Below are positions 9,206 through 18,983 of a DNA stretch of 64,000 bases, piece by piece. Made by a program: the position numbers and the translations under genes. Location of the stretch: positions 1 through 64,000 of the forward strand of contig JAINDL010000001.1 of assembly GCA_019931245.1 (NCBI GenBank). The letters run 5' to 3'. Positions within the stretch are counted from its first letter, which is position 1. Each line of letters begins with the position of its first letter. The notes beneath the pieces were generated by a model. The model saw only the letters and a list, made by a program, of their open reading frames with translations. It was not told where the DNA came from and made no database searches. This DNA comes from Bryobacteraceae bacterium CoA2 C42 (lineage in GTDB: Bacteria; Acidobacteriota; Terriglobia; Bryobacterales; Bryobacteraceae).

Positions 9206-10230
9206 GTGAGGGATTGGAGGCGGGCGAGTTTGGCGAGGAAGCCCGGGCGGGAGAGGACTTCGGGATTGACGACGTGGGCGGGGGGGTGGCCGGCGGCGAG
9301 GGCGAGGAGGCCGGCGCAGGATTCGCGGCCCATGTCGCGGAAGAGTTCTTCGGTCCAGCAGAGGGAGTGGGAGGTGAGGATGGTGTTGTCGAGGGTGGTG
9401 AGGGGGGAGGTGGGAGGAAGGGGTTCGGCTTCAAAGACGTCGAGGGCGGCGCAGCGGATGGCGCCATCGGCGAGGACGCGGGTGAGGGCGGCTTCGTCGA
9501 CGATGGGGCCGCGGGCGGTATTGATGAAGACGGCGTTGGGCTTCATGCGGCGGAGGAGGGGTTCGTTGATGAGGCCGCGGGTTTGGGGGGTGAGGGGGCA
9601 GTTGATGAGGACGAAGTCGGATTCGGCGAAGAGGGTTTCGAGGGGGACAAGGCGGACGCCGTCGGCGTGGGTGAGGGCGGGGTCGTAGGCGAGGAATTCG
9701 GCGAAGTCGAAGGGCTGGAGGAGGCGGAGGGCTTCGCGGGCGATGTTGCCGAGGCCGACGGTGCCGAGGACGCGGCCGCGGGGTTCGCGTCCGAGCAGGC
9801 GGGTGGATTCGGTCCAGAGGCCCTGGCGGAGGAGGCGGTCTTTGCGGACGAGGTGGTGAGCGGAGGCGAGGACGAGGAGGACGATGGAGGAGGCGACGGG
9901 GCGGACGACGGCCTGGCGGGTGATGTAGACGGCGACGTCGGCGGCGGTGCAGGCGGCGAGGTCGACGTTGTCGTAGCCGACGCCGAAGCGGCCGATGGCG
10001 CAGAGTTGGGTGACGCCGGCGAGGGATTCGGCGGTGACGCGGGGTTTGAGGGAGAGGAGGGCGTCGATGCCGGTGAGTTCGCCGGGGGTGTAGGCGGGGT
10101 GGTAGGTGGGCAGGAAGCGGGTTGGGATGGGGGGGTGGGGGGAGAGGGTATCGAGGCCGATGTCGGGGAAGACGAGTTGGCCGGAGGGGTCGAGGAAGTC
10201 GGCGGAGAGGGCGACGGAGATGGGGGGCAT
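9202..10230 (-). CDS. D-isomer-specific 2-hydroxyacid dehydrogenase (phosphoglycerate dehydrogenase-like)
   Basis: IGRFGVGYDNVDLAACTAADVAV, GRVLGTVGLGNIAREALRLLQPF, NAVFINTARGPIVDEAALTRVLADGAIRCAALDVFEAEPLP; overlaps the MFS start by 4 nt. Confidence 0.9.
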   Translation of the reverse strand: MPPISVALSADFLDPSGQLVFPDIGLDTLSPHPPIPTRFLPTYHPAYTPGELTGIDALLSLKPRVTAESLAGVTQLCAIGRFGVGYDNVDLAACTAADVAVYITRQAVVRPVASSIVLLVLASAHHLVRKDRLLRQGLWTESTRLLGREPRGRVLGTVGLGNIAREALRLLQPFDFAEFLAYDPALTHADGVRLVPLETLFAESDFVLINCPLTPQTRGLINEPLLRRMKPNAVFINTARGPIVDEAALTRVLADGAIRCAALDVFEAEPLPPTSPLTTLDNTILTSHSLCWTEELFRDMGRESCAGLLALAAGHPPAHVVNPEVLSRPGFLAKLARLQSLT

Positions 10231-10303
10231 GGGGCTTGGGTTACCAGTCTACTTGAGGTGGGGGGGGGACGGGGTAGCGGGTTCGGGGGGCTACGCTGGA
10301 GAG

Positions 10304-10822
10304 ATGGAGAATGTTCAGCTTCTGACCCATGCTCTGTTTGAGTCGATCGAGGGGGAGGCGTCGGGGTCGGCGCGGCGGCGGAAGAATTTCAATTTTCATG
10401 CCAGCGCCGCCGAGAATCCGCATCGCATGCTCAACGTGCTGTGCCGCGGCACCTATGTGCGGCCGCATCGCCATGTTACGCCGCCCAAGAGCGAGGCGTT
10501 TATTCCGCTGACGGGGGCCGTGGGCGTGGTTCTGTTCGATGATGCGGGCGCCGTCACCGCCGCGCATCGCCTCGATGCCGCCGGCCCGGTCCGGGGGATC
10601 GACCTTCCGCCGGGTGTGTGGCACACCGTCATCGCGCTGACGGAGACGAGCGTCTGTTATGAGGTGAAGCCGGGGCCGTGGGAGCCGGCCTCCGACAAAG
10701 ACTTCGCCGCGTGGGCGCCGGCGGAGGGCGCGGTGGGGTGTGCTGACCTGGTGGCCCGTTGGGAGGCGCTGTTCGCGGCGGCGGAAGCGGGTCCGGGCGG
10801 GGAGGTATACAATGTCGGCTGA
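10304..10822 (+). CDS. WbuC-like cupin-fold metalloprotein
   Basis: ARRRKNFNFHASAAENPHRMLNVLCRGTYVRPHRHVTPPKSEAFIPLTGAVGVVLFDDAG; ATG 10304. Confidence 0.8.
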   Translation: MENVQLLTHALFESIEGEASGSARRRKNFNFHASAAENPHRMLNVLCRGTYVRPHRHVTPPKSEAFIPLTGAVGVVLFDDAGAVTAAHRLDAAGPVRGIDLPPGVWHTVIALTETSVCYEVKPGPWEPASDKDFAAWAPAEGAVGCADLVARWEALFAAAEAGPGGEVYNVG

Positions 10823-11721
10823 TGAAACTTGCCGCCGTGATAATGATTGCAGGCGCGCTGTACGCGCAGCCGGTGTTGCCGATCAAGCTGGTCAGCGACT
10901 GGGTGAAGCTGCCCAAGGGGATGTACATCGGAGAGTGCTCCGGCGTGAGCGTCGATAAGGAAGACAACGTCTGGGTGTTTCACCGGGGCAAGGCGCAGGT
11001 GCTGAAGTTCGACCGGACCGGGAAGTTACTCGACGCCTGGGAGGGGTTGCCCGTGGCGGCTTCGCATGGCATCAAGGTGGACCCGGAGGGAAACATCTGG
11101 GCCGTCGATGTTTTTGGGCACAGCATCAAGAAGTTTTCGCGCGACGGGCGCATCCTGATGCATTTCGGCAACGCGGGAAACACACCGGGCGATAACACGA
11201 CGCCGTATGCTTATAACCGGCCCACGGCCGTGGCGTTTGAGCCGAACGGGGACTTTTGGGTTTCCGATGGGTATGTCAACTCGCGGGTGCTGAAGTATAA
11301 CAAGGACGGTGAGTTTGTTCTGCAGATTGGCGGGAAGAAAGGGACGGCGGACGGGGAGTTTGACACGGTGCACGACGTGGCGCTCGATGCGCGGGGGAGA
11401 GTCTATGTGGCGGACCGGGAGAACCGGCGGGTGCAGATCTTTTCGCCGGACGGGAAGTTCCTGACTAAGTGGACGAACGTAGGTTCGCCGTGGGGGCTGG
11501 CCTACAACGCCAAAGACGGAACGTTCTACGTGGCCGATGGGTACGCCAACCGGATTTTGAAAGTGAATCTGGAGGGACAGGTGCTGGGCACTTACGGGAA
11601 GTTCGGCAAGATCCCGGGACGGTTTGACTTTATCCACCATATCGCGGTGGATTCGGCGGGGAATCTCTATGCCGCCGAGATCAAGAACTGGCGGGTGCAG
11701 AAGTTCTCCTGGCAGAACTGA
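10822..11721 (+). CDS. NHL-repeat / peptidylglycine-monooxygenase-like beta-propeller, secreted
   Basis: ATGA overlap with the preceding gene; signal peptide; repeated blades (GRVYVADRENRRVQIFSPDGKFL, DGTFYVADGYANRILKVNLEGQVL). Confidence 0.85.
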   Translation: MKLAAVIMIAGALYAQPVLPIKLVSDWVKLPKGMYIGECSGVSVDKEDNVWVFHRGKAQVLKFDRTGKLLDAWEGLPVAASHGIKVDPEGNIWAVDVFGHSIKKFSRDGRILMHFGNAGNTPGDNTTPYAYNRPTAVAFEPNGDFWVSDGYVNSRVLKYNKDGEFVLQIGGKKGTADGEFDTVHDVALDARGRVYVADRENRRVQIFSPDGKFLTKWTNVGSPWGLAYNAKDGTFYVADGYANRILKVNLEGQVLGTYGKFGKIPGRFDFIHHIAVDSAGNLYAAEIKNWRVQKFSWQN

Positions 11722-11731
11722 GGAGGGTAAG

Positions 11732-13324
11732 TTGCGGGTTTCCAATCCGAGCCGGAGGGCGGTTTTGTCGGGCGTCGCGGGCGTGGCCGTGGGAGCGGCG
11801 GCGGGGCGGAAGCGCGTGGTGTTGACGTTTGACGACGCGGTGAAGTCGCACCGGACTTTTGTGGGGCCGTATCTGCGGGATCTGGGGTTTCGGGCGACTT
11901 TTTTCGTGACGCACCGGTGGATGGCGCAGACGGAGCATTTTCTGTCGTGGCAGGATGCGGCGGAGCTGCACGGGATGGGTTTCGAGATTGGGAACCATAG
12001 CTGGACGCACCTGGATGCGTCGTCGCCGCGGGGGGCGGCGCGGCTGGAGGCGGAGCTGGCGCTGGTGGAGTATGAGCTGCGGCGGGTGGGGGTGCCGAAG
12101 CCGGTGAGTTTTGCCTGGCCGGGGAATCAGTTCGGGCCGGAGGCGGTGGCGGTGTTGCGGCGGCACGGGATTGAGTGGGCGCGGCGCGGGGCGCAGCCGG
12201 AGGCCGAGTACGGGCGGATGGTGGTGGGTCCGGCGTACGACCCGGGCAAGCATCACCGGCTGCTGATTCCGACGACGGGGGATGCGTATCCGGATTGGAC
12301 GTTTGCGCATTTTGAGCGGGTGATGCGGGCGGCGGGGGAGGGCGAGACGGTGGTGTTGCAGTTTCACGGGGTGCCCGATGTCGTGCATCCGTGGGTACAC
12401 ACGCCAGCGGACAGTTTCCGGCGCTACATGGAGTACCTGCAGCGGGAGGGCTACGAGACGTTGGCGCTGCGGGATGCGGGGGGGCGGGGGGAGGTGGACG
12501 ATCCGCGGCTGCGGGAACGGTACCGGCCGCCGAAGGATGGGAGGTTGGCGCTGCCGGTGGAGGTGGAGCAGACGCGGGCGCGGTTGCCGTACTGGCGCGG
12601 GGTGATGGCGGAGCACGGGTTTAGCGCGGGGGAGACGGGGTTGGTGACGGGGCAGGAGGAGACGGGGGCGAAGGGCGGGGCGCCGGCGGGATTGGCGCTG
12701 CGGCCGTACCCCGGGGGGCGGCATCCGCGGATTGGTTTTCTCGACGGGATGGTGGCGCCGATGCGGGGGACGAAGGCGAGCGTGTTTCTGCCGTGGGCGG
12801 GGGCGGGGTATGTGATTGTGGATGTGCCGGAGGCGGTGATGGCCAATGGGAAGATCCACTTTCTGGGGCACACGCATATTCCGACGGTGTGGGATGAGCG
12901 GAATCAGGTGGTAGCGAACCGGGATTGGACGGTGGGAGAGGACGGGTCGCTGCGGAATGAGTGGGTGCTGGGGGACGGGGTGAAGATTGGGGCGACGGTG
13001 CGGCTGGAAGGCGGGGAGGTGCGGATGACGTGCCGCGTCGAGAACGGGACGGCGGAGACGCTGCGGGAGATGCGGGCGCAGGTGTGCGTGATGTTCCGGA
13101 ACGCGCCGGGGTTTACAGCGCAGACGAACGACAACAAGACGCTGGGGGAGCGGGTGGCGACGGTGCGGGCGGGGGAGCGGGCGATTCACGTGGAGTGGAC
13201 GCCGGTGCAGCGGGTGTGGGGGAATCCGCGGTGTCCGTGTATGCATTCCGATCCGCGGTTTCCGGATTGCCGGCCGGGGGAGGCGGTGGAGGCGCAGGGG
13301 CGGATGTGGTTTAGCGGGGAGTAA
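11732..13324 (+). CDS. Polysaccharide deacetylase (NodB) domain protein with long uncharacterised C-terminal domain
   Basis: TTG start with aggaggg 5 nt upstream; VVLTFDDAVKSHRTFVGPYL (TFDD) and GNHSWTHLDASS (HxxxH) NodB motifs; about 230 aa C-terminal extension. Confidence 0.8.
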   Translation: MRVSNPSRRAVLSGVAGVAVGAAAGRKRVVLTFDDAVKSHRTFVGPYLRDLGFRATFFVTHRWMAQTEHFLSWQDAAELHGMGFEIGNHSWTHLDASSPRGAARLEAELALVEYELRRVGVPKPVSFAWPGNQFGPEAVAVLRRHGIEWARRGAQPEAEYGRMVVGPAYDPGKHHRLLIPTTGDAYPDWTFAHFERVMRAAGEGETVVLQFHGVPDVVHPWVHTPADSFRRYMEYLQREGYETLALRDAGGRGEVDDPRLRERYRPPKDGRLALPVEVEQTRARLPYWRGVMAEHGFSAGETGLVTGQEETGAKGGAPAGLALRPYPGGRHPRIGFLDGMVAPMRGTKASVFLPWAGAGYVIVDVPEAVMANGKIHFLGHTHIPTVWDERNQVVANRDWTVGEDGSLRNEWVLGDGVKIGATVRLEGGEVRMTCRVENGTAETLREMRAQVCVMFRNAPGFTAQTNDNKTLGERVATVRAGERAIHVEWTPVQRVWGNPRCPCMHSDPRFPDCRPGEAVEAQGRMWFSGE

Positions 13325-13380
13325 GAAGCCGAGGGAGCGTTGCGGAAGAGGGACGAGGGCGTTGTGCGGGGGGAATGGAC

Positions 13381-13404
13381 GGGGCCGGAAGGTGATCCGG
13401 CCCC
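13381..13404. terminator. Hairpin between convergent genes
   Basis: GGGGCCGGA-aggtga-TCCGGCCCC perfect 9-bp stem between stops at 13324(+) and 13415(-). Confidence 0.6.
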
Positions 13405-13414
13405 GCGGGGTTAG

Positions 13415-16400
13415 CTAGAAGGACAGCCGGAGGCCGAAGCGGAACTGACGGCCGGGGTTGCCCTGGGTGATCGACATGAAGTTCTGGAGCGGGTTCGGCC
13501 GAGAGGTATCGAGCGAACCGTCCGGACGGAGCAGCATGGCGCCGGAAGCGCCGCTGGGGTTGTTCCAACGGACTGCTTTGGTGAGGTTTTCGGCCTCGAC
13601 ACGGAACTCCAGGTTCATGCCTTCGCGAACGGCGAAGTTCTTGAAGATACCGGGGTTCAGCTGCCAAAAGCCGGGTCCGTAGATGGGGTTGATGCCCATC
13701 GAGCCGGGGGTGTAAACCGGGTTGTTGCGGTCAAAGTAGAACAGCGGGTCGCGGAAGCTCGAAGGGTCGTAGTAGGGGTTGTTGGGCCCTTTGTTGCCGA
13801 GCTTACGGACAGGACCGATCTGGTGCGCGGTCTGGGTACAGCCGATGCACTGGAGCGAGTCGCCGCTGCCGGTGACGGTGAACGGGGTGCCGCTGTAGAG
13901 GAACAGCGTGCCCGTGGCCCGCCAGCCGCCGATGACTTTGTCGGCGACGCCGGTCAGGTTGTAGCGCTTCCCTTGACCGAACGGCAGGTCATAGGAGAAG
14001 GCGCTCGTAAACATGTGACGGCGATCATAGCCGGCCGGGGAGTAGTTGCGGGCCAACATACCTTCCCAGTTGAAGGCTTTGGGTCCCGCCCAGCCGGTAT
14101 CGTCGGCCATGTTGAGGGCCTTGCCGAAGGTGTAGCTGCTCGTGAAGAAGAACTGGCCCCAGGCGCGGCGGGCGGTTACCTGCAGCGAGTCGTAGGCGCC
14201 ATAGCCGTAACCGTCCCACATGTTGGTGCCGATGGTGCGGCCGTAGGCACGAGCGAGTGGCAGGTTGGCGGTGGAGATCCCGAGGCCTGGTCCGACAGTG
14301 TTGATATTGCGGTCGAGCAGCTGGCGGATGGTGCGGGTAGCGACGTAGCCGGCGGAGGCGATGATGCCGCCGGGCAGGCGCCGTTCGAGAGTGAGGTTCC
14401 AGCTCTGGATGTAACCGCGGTTGATGCGGCCCCACGGGCTGCGCGGCCCCATGTCGAGATTCAACGGCAGGGTCAGGGTGCCGCGGCTGACGTCGGGAGT
14501 CGGGACTTCCGGGATGCCCTGGCTCAACTCGTTGAACCAGCCGAAGCCGCTGACGGTGGGAACCCAGGAGCCGGTGAGGGTGGCGGGGTAGATGCCACGA
14601 AGGGGCCGGCTGAAGGGGATGGGGTCATAGGTGAGGCCGTAGCCGGCGCGAATGACCGTGGAATCGTTGATGCGGTAGGCGATGCCCACGCGCGGGGCGA
14701 ACAGGAGCCGGTCGACTTCGATGCCGGCGTTCTGGGGCTGGCCGCCGAGACCGCCGAGGGTGACGATGTTCGTGGCCGGATCCCAGCGCTCGAGACCGCG
14801 GCCCTCGCGGGTCATCAGCGGATAGTTCTCCGCGCGCAGCCCCACGTTGACAGTGAGGCGGCGGTTGACCTGCCAGCGGTCGCGAATGTAGAAGCCGTTC
14901 TGCCACTCACGGGTGGTCATGAGATAGAACTGGATGGACTTGCCGTATGAGGAGACGAGGCCAAGCAGCGCCGAAGCAAAGGCGTTCGGCTCCCGCGCGA
15001 CCTGCCCGGGAATGTTGGTGATGCCGCCGGCGAACGAGATCTGCCCGCGCGGGTTAGCGGTTTCCGGCTGCCAGTGGTCCATGCCCAGACGGCGGAACTC
15101 GGCGCCCCAGCGGATTTCGTGCGCGCCAGCCAGCTTGGTGAAGTTGGTCTGGAACGTGTAGGCCTGCTCCTTGCGGAACAACGGGGCCCAGGTGGCGTCG
15201 ACACCGACGTTCGAGAAGCCGAAGCCGGAGAGGTTAGGCAGACCGCCGTAGCGGGGGTCATTAGCGAACTGACGACCACCATTGGTGCCGGGGATGCGCC
15301 ACTGGTCGAGGCCGACGTTGGTTCCGAGGCCGGGGATGCCGACTTCCTGGTCCATCCGGGTGTAGCCGAACACGCCATCGACGAGCAGGGTGGGGCTAAA
15401 GGTGTAGTTGAAGCCGGCGGTTGGCAACTGGGTCTTCGTATCGCCGAAGCCATGCGTGCCGAGCGCGGGACCACCGAGGGGCCCGAACGCGTAGGTGCCG
15501 GATACGGGAGCGCCCATGCGGCTGTACTTGCCCCAGACGGCCAGTTTCTGGGTAGCGACCCAGTTGGTCTTGAAGTCGTACTGATTGCGGGTCAGGGACA
15601 GGACGCCCGTCGCGCCGTAGTTGTCCTGGAGATTATTCGGATCGGTGGGCGAGGTCTGGTTGGGCAGCGGCATCCCCCGGTAGATTTCCCGGAAGATGGG
15701 GCTGATGCGATTGGCCGGAATGCGGTTGCCCGGGAAGGGCTGGCGCTGGGCATTGTTTGCCTGGGTGGCCGTCGCCGGGTCGTAAACAAGGGCCAGGTTG
15801 GTCCAACGGCTGAAGTCGCCTTCCCGGAAATCGGCCGGGGCGACGGAGGTATTGGCGAACTGCCCGGTGCCCTGCATGGTGCGTTCGTAGGAGAAGAAGT
15901 AGAACAGCTTGTCCTTCTTGATCGGGCCGCCGATGGTGCCGCCGCCGATGTTCAGCGTGTCTTTGGGCATGCGGAACGTGGAGGGCCGGAAGTAGGAGGT
16001 AGCCATGTTCAGGCGGTTGTTGTTGTGGAACCAGTAAGCAACGCCTTTGAGCTGATTGGTGCCAGATTTGGTGGTGACCGTGATGGCGGCGCCGCCGGCC
16101 ATTCCCTGCTCAGCATCAAACGAGTTGGTGCTGATGTTAACCGTTTCGATGGACTCGACCGGCTGGACGTAGGCGACGTGGTGAGGCAGCCAGATGTTGA
16201 TGTTGACCGCGCCGTCGGTGAGGGTATTGTTGTTGTTCCGGGCCGTGCCGTTGATGTTGGTGGTAAGGGCGCGTCCGGGGGTATCGACGACGGCGTTCTG
16301 GAACCCGGCGGGGGTGGCGCCGGGGACCAGGTTCATGAGGGTCTGGTAGTTCCGGTAGCCGGGCAGCGGCATATTGGTGATGGTCTGCGAGGTGATTTCG

Positions 16401-16819
16401 GTTTTCACTTCGCTCTTGTCGGTTTGCAGCGCGGCCGCCGAGGCGGAGACGCTGATGGTTTCGGTCATCTGGCCGACTTCCAGTTTGAAGTCGGCGCGGG
16501 TGACGGAGTTGATCGAGACCTCGACCCCGTCCTGGGTGACGGACCGGAAACCGGACTTGCTGACCTTGAGCTGGTAGGAACCGGCCTGGAGGTTCGGCAG
16601 GAAGAAGCGGCCTTCGCCATCGGATTGAACCTCACGGTTGACGCCGGTGGCTTTGTTGGTAATCGTGACCTGGGCGCCCGGGACCACGGCCCCGGATGCG
16701 TCCAGCAGCGTACCGAGCACCGACCCATACAGCACCTGGGCATAATTGGGGACACTCAGCGTGAATGCCGCGAGCAGCAGCAATCCAAAATATAAGCGAG
16801 ATCCATTGACAAACCTCAC
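13415..16819 (-). CDS. TonB-dependent receptor with N-terminal carboxypeptidase-regulatory-like domain (Oar-like)
   Basis: GTLLDASGAVVPGAQVTITNKATGVNREVQSDGEGRFFLPNLQAGSYQLKVSKSGF...; GGAAITVTTKSGTNQLKGVAYWFHNNNRLN; terminal LRLSF. Confidence 0.93.
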   Translation of the reverse strand: MRFVNGSRLYFGLLLLAAFTLSVPNYAQVLYGSVLGTLLDASGAVVPGAQVTITNKATGVNREVQSDGEGRFFLPNLQAGSYQLKVSKSGFRSVTQDGVEVSINSVTRADFKLEVGQMTETISVSASAAALQTDKSEVKTEITSQTITNMPLPGYRNYQTLMNLVPGATPAGFQNAVVDTPGRALTTNINGTARNNNNTLTDGAVNINIWLPHHVAYVQPVESIETVNISTNSFDAEQGMAGGAAITVTTKSGTNQLKGVAYWFHNNNRLNMATSYFRPSTFRMPKDTLNIGGGTIGGPIKKDKLFYFFSYERTMQGTGQFANTSVAPADFREGDFSRWTNLALVYDPATATQANNAQRQPFPGNRIPANRISPIFREIYRGMPLPNQTSPTDPNNLQDNYGATGVLSLTRNQYDFKTNWVATQKLAVWGKYSRMGAPVSGTYAFGPLGGPALGTHGFGDTKTQLPTAGFNYTFSPTLLVDGVFGYTRMDQEVGIPGLGTNVGLDQWRIPGTNGGRQFANDPRYGGLPNLSGFGFSNVGVDATWAPLFRKEQAYTFQTNFTKLAGAHEIRWGAEFRRLGMDHWQPETANPRGQISFAGGITNIPGQVAREPNAFASALLGLVSSYGKSIQFYLMTTREWQNGFYIRDRWQVNRRLTVNVGLRAENYPLMTREGRGLERWDPATNIVTLGGLGGQPQNAGIEVDRLLFAPRVGIAYRINDSTVIRAGYGLTYDPIPFSRPLRGIYPATLTGSWVPTVSGFGWFNELSQGIPEVPTPDVSRGTLTLPLNLDMGPRSPWGRINRGYIQSWNLTLERRLPGGIIASAGYVATRTIRQLLDRNINTVGPGLGISTANLPLARAYGRTIGTNMWDGYGYGAYDSLQVTARRAWGQFFFTSSYTFGKALNMADDTGWAGPKAFNWEGMLARNYSPAGYDRRHMFTSAFSYDLPFGQGKRYNLTGVADKVIGGWRATGTLFLYSGTPFTVTGSGDSLQCIGCTQTAHQIGPVRKLGNKGPNNPYYDPSSFRDPLFYFDRNNPVYTPGSMGINPIYGPGFWQLNPGIFKNFAVREGMNLEFRVEAENLTKAVRWNNPSGASGAMLLRPDGSLDTSRPNPLQNFMSITQGNPGRQFRFGLRLSF

Positions 16820-16844
16820 GGACTAACCTCCTAAAGTCTGAAGA

Positions 16845-16856
16845 GTTCCGCGGAAC
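16845..16856. promoter_or_regulatory. Palindrome upstream of the TonB-dependent receptor gene
   Basis: Perfect 12-bp palindrome GTTCCGCGGAAC in the 5' region of the 13415-16819 gene. Confidence 0.3.
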
Positions 16857-17190
16857 GGAGTAATTCTCTCGCCCCGCCAGAATTCCTCCTATGATACAAC
16901 CATCAGGGGGGGGAGCGGATAGGGTCGACGGACGCGGAGCGGCCCGGATTACGGACCCAACGGGTCTCAATCCGAGAGTACTGGCCTCGACCGGCCAGGG
17001 TAGACGGGGGGGAAAGCGGCGGGGGAAAGCGGCGGGGTTGAGTCCGCGCGGGGGCGGTGCTTGCTCCGGCGATGACGCGCGGTGGGGCAGGAGGCCGTAT
17101 GCCAGGCGGCCCTTGCGCGCTTATTCCAGCCGGACTATGACCCGATCGTTCCTTGCCCTGCGCGGCTGAGTGCCGCCGCCTGGGCCCAAA

Positions 17191-17253
17191 CAAGCGGCAA
17201 CGCTATCAGAGCAAGCGGCAAGGCTATCAGAGCAAGCGGCAAGGCTATCAGAG
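17191..17253. repeat. 3 x 21-bp tandem direct repeat
   Basis: caagcggcaa[c/g]gctatcagag repeated three times without gaps. Confidence 0.9.
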
Positions 17254-17700
17254 TAGGACCGGTCACCGACAACGTCACGGTAAGCGCTGCGGCCTCGCTG
17301 TTGAATCCCGAGCGTGGGGTGAGTTCGAATGTGCTGCCCTCGGAGATACCAGTATCTGGCGCCGTCGCGCGTCAACATCCTGGTAACGGGCTCCTAGACC
17401 AGGGTGCTGAGCTGGGAGGCACAACGGGGACAGGAACCAGCCCTTCCCCAGGGCCGGCGAGTGAGGATCGCGCAACCGGCAGGCGGCCGGGCTGTACTGG
17501 ATGCGGGCGTTTGCGACCAAGAGCTGGCTCGCCGCGGAAAAGTGCAAGTCCAGATTCCGCGTCGATGGCCACAATCTGCCGCAGAAGCGGCCTCATCTGG
17601 CCGCCCCGAATACAACATATAATTTGACCTACGCCAATGCATGGGCCCGGTTCACGGGCGTGGTTGGTGACTTCTCCAATTTCGGTACGGCACAAGCGTA
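17253..17700 (+). pseudogene. Possible decayed TonB-dependent receptor fragment or other gene remnant
   Basis: VGPVTDNVTVSAAASLLNPERGVSSNVL resembles the plug-domain entry of Oar-like receptors (cf. VEEVTVTAAAPLLVTEAGSVGQVI at 47 kb); no intact frame follows. Confidence 0.4.
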
Positions 17701-17746
17701 CGGCACAAGCGAATGTCCAAATTTCGATTCGAGCGGAGTTCTAACT

Positions 17747-18901
17747 ATGAGTGAATACAACACCAGTCGCCGGGAGATTCTGGCGGGGGCGGCGGCGCTG
17801 TCGGCGGCGGCGCCCGCGGCGGCCAAGCCCATGATCCCGATCCCGCCGGGGATCAAGATCGGCGTCAGCGTCAACACCTACACGCCGGAGTACGGGCAAT
17901 ACCTGAAGCAACTCGGCGTGAAGTGGGTGAGCGTGGCGCCGCAGCAGGCCACGGCCAACGCCGAAGGCTTCACCAAACAGCGCGAAACCTGGGAGGCCGG
18001 CGGCTTCGGCGTCTACAACATCGGCAGCGGCGTAGGGCCGTCGGGCAGTCTGCACAACATGCCCGAGGTGACCCTGAACCTGCCGGGGCGCGATGTGAAG
18101 ATTGAGGACTACCTCAACTACATCCGCTACCTGGGCAAGGCGAAGATTCCCTACTCGACCTACGCGCACATGGGCAACGGCATCTGGTCGAGCGGCCGGG
18201 TGATCAATGCGCGCGGCTACAGCGCGCGGGACGGCAATTCGAAGAGCCCGGACTGGAAAGGTTTCTGGGGCGGGAAAACCTACACCGAACCGCTGTCGCA
18301 CGGCCGTGTCTACACCGAGCAGGAGATTTGGGAGAACTACGAGTACTTCATCAAGAAGGTAGTACCGGTGGCCGAGGAAGCCGGGGTCCGCATCGGGATT
18401 CACCCGGACGATCCGCCCCAGCGCATGCTGGCCGGCGTGCCGCGCTGCATCTTCTCGAACTTCGAGGGCTACAAGAAGGCGATTGAGATTGCCAACAGCC
18501 CCAACATCGGGGTCTGCTTCTGCGTCGGGTCGTGGCTTGAGGGCGGCAAGATGACCGGTGCGGACTGCGTGGATGTGATCAAGTACTTCGCGGCGAAGAA
18601 AAAGCTGTTTAAGGTCCACTTCCGCAATGTGACGGCGCCGCTGCCGCACTTCACGGAATCGTTGATCGACGATGGCTACTACGACATGACCCGGGTGATG
18701 CAGGCGCTGGTGGATGTGAAGTTCGACGGCATCGTGATCCCCGATCACGTACCGGCGGTGGGCGACATTCCCGGCACGCCGGACACGAGCCGGGGCGTGG
18801 GAGCGGATGGGAAGTTCCGTCCGAACGTGGGCCTCGCCTACCTGCTCGGCAGCATGAACGCGATGCTGAAGTCGGCGCAGCGGACGGCGGTGAAGGCGTA
18901 G
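17747..18901 (+). CDS. Mannonate dehydratase (UxuA-like), Tat/Sec-type leader
   Basis: MSEYNTSRREILAGAAALSAAAP leader; EEAGVRIGIHPDDPPQRMLAGVPRCIFSNFEGYKKAIEI, FKVHFRNVTAPLPHFTESLIDDGYYDM. Confidence 0.85.
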   Translation: MSEYNTSRREILAGAAALSAAAPAAAKPMIPIPPGIKIGVSVNTYTPEYGQYLKQLGVKWVSVAPQQATANAEGFTKQRETWEAGGFGVYNIGSGVGPSGSLHNMPEVTLNLPGRDVKIEDYLNYIRYLGKAKIPYSTYAHMGNGIWSSGRVINARGYSARDGNSKSPDWKGFWGGKTYTEPLSHGRVYTEQEIWENYEYFIKKVVPVAEEAGVRIGIHPDDPPQRMLAGVPRCIFSNFEGYKKAIEIANSPNIGVCFCVGSWLEGGKMTGADCVDVIKYFAAKKKLFKVHFRNVTAPLPHFTESLIDDGYYDMTRVMQALVDVKFDGIVIPDHVPAVGDIPGTPDTSRGVGADGKFRPNVGLAYLLGSMNAMLKSAQRTAVKA

Positions 18902-18983
18902 CGGGGAGACCCGGCTGCGCGGCCGGGCTGCGGTTCGTGCCGTGGCCCGGCCGGGAACAGAGTCTGCTCAGGAGGTGCGTGGC

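Noticed and set aside
17191-17253. CRISPR or coding heptad repeat
   Set aside because: Three gapless 21-bp units with no spacers and no convincing intact ORF around them.
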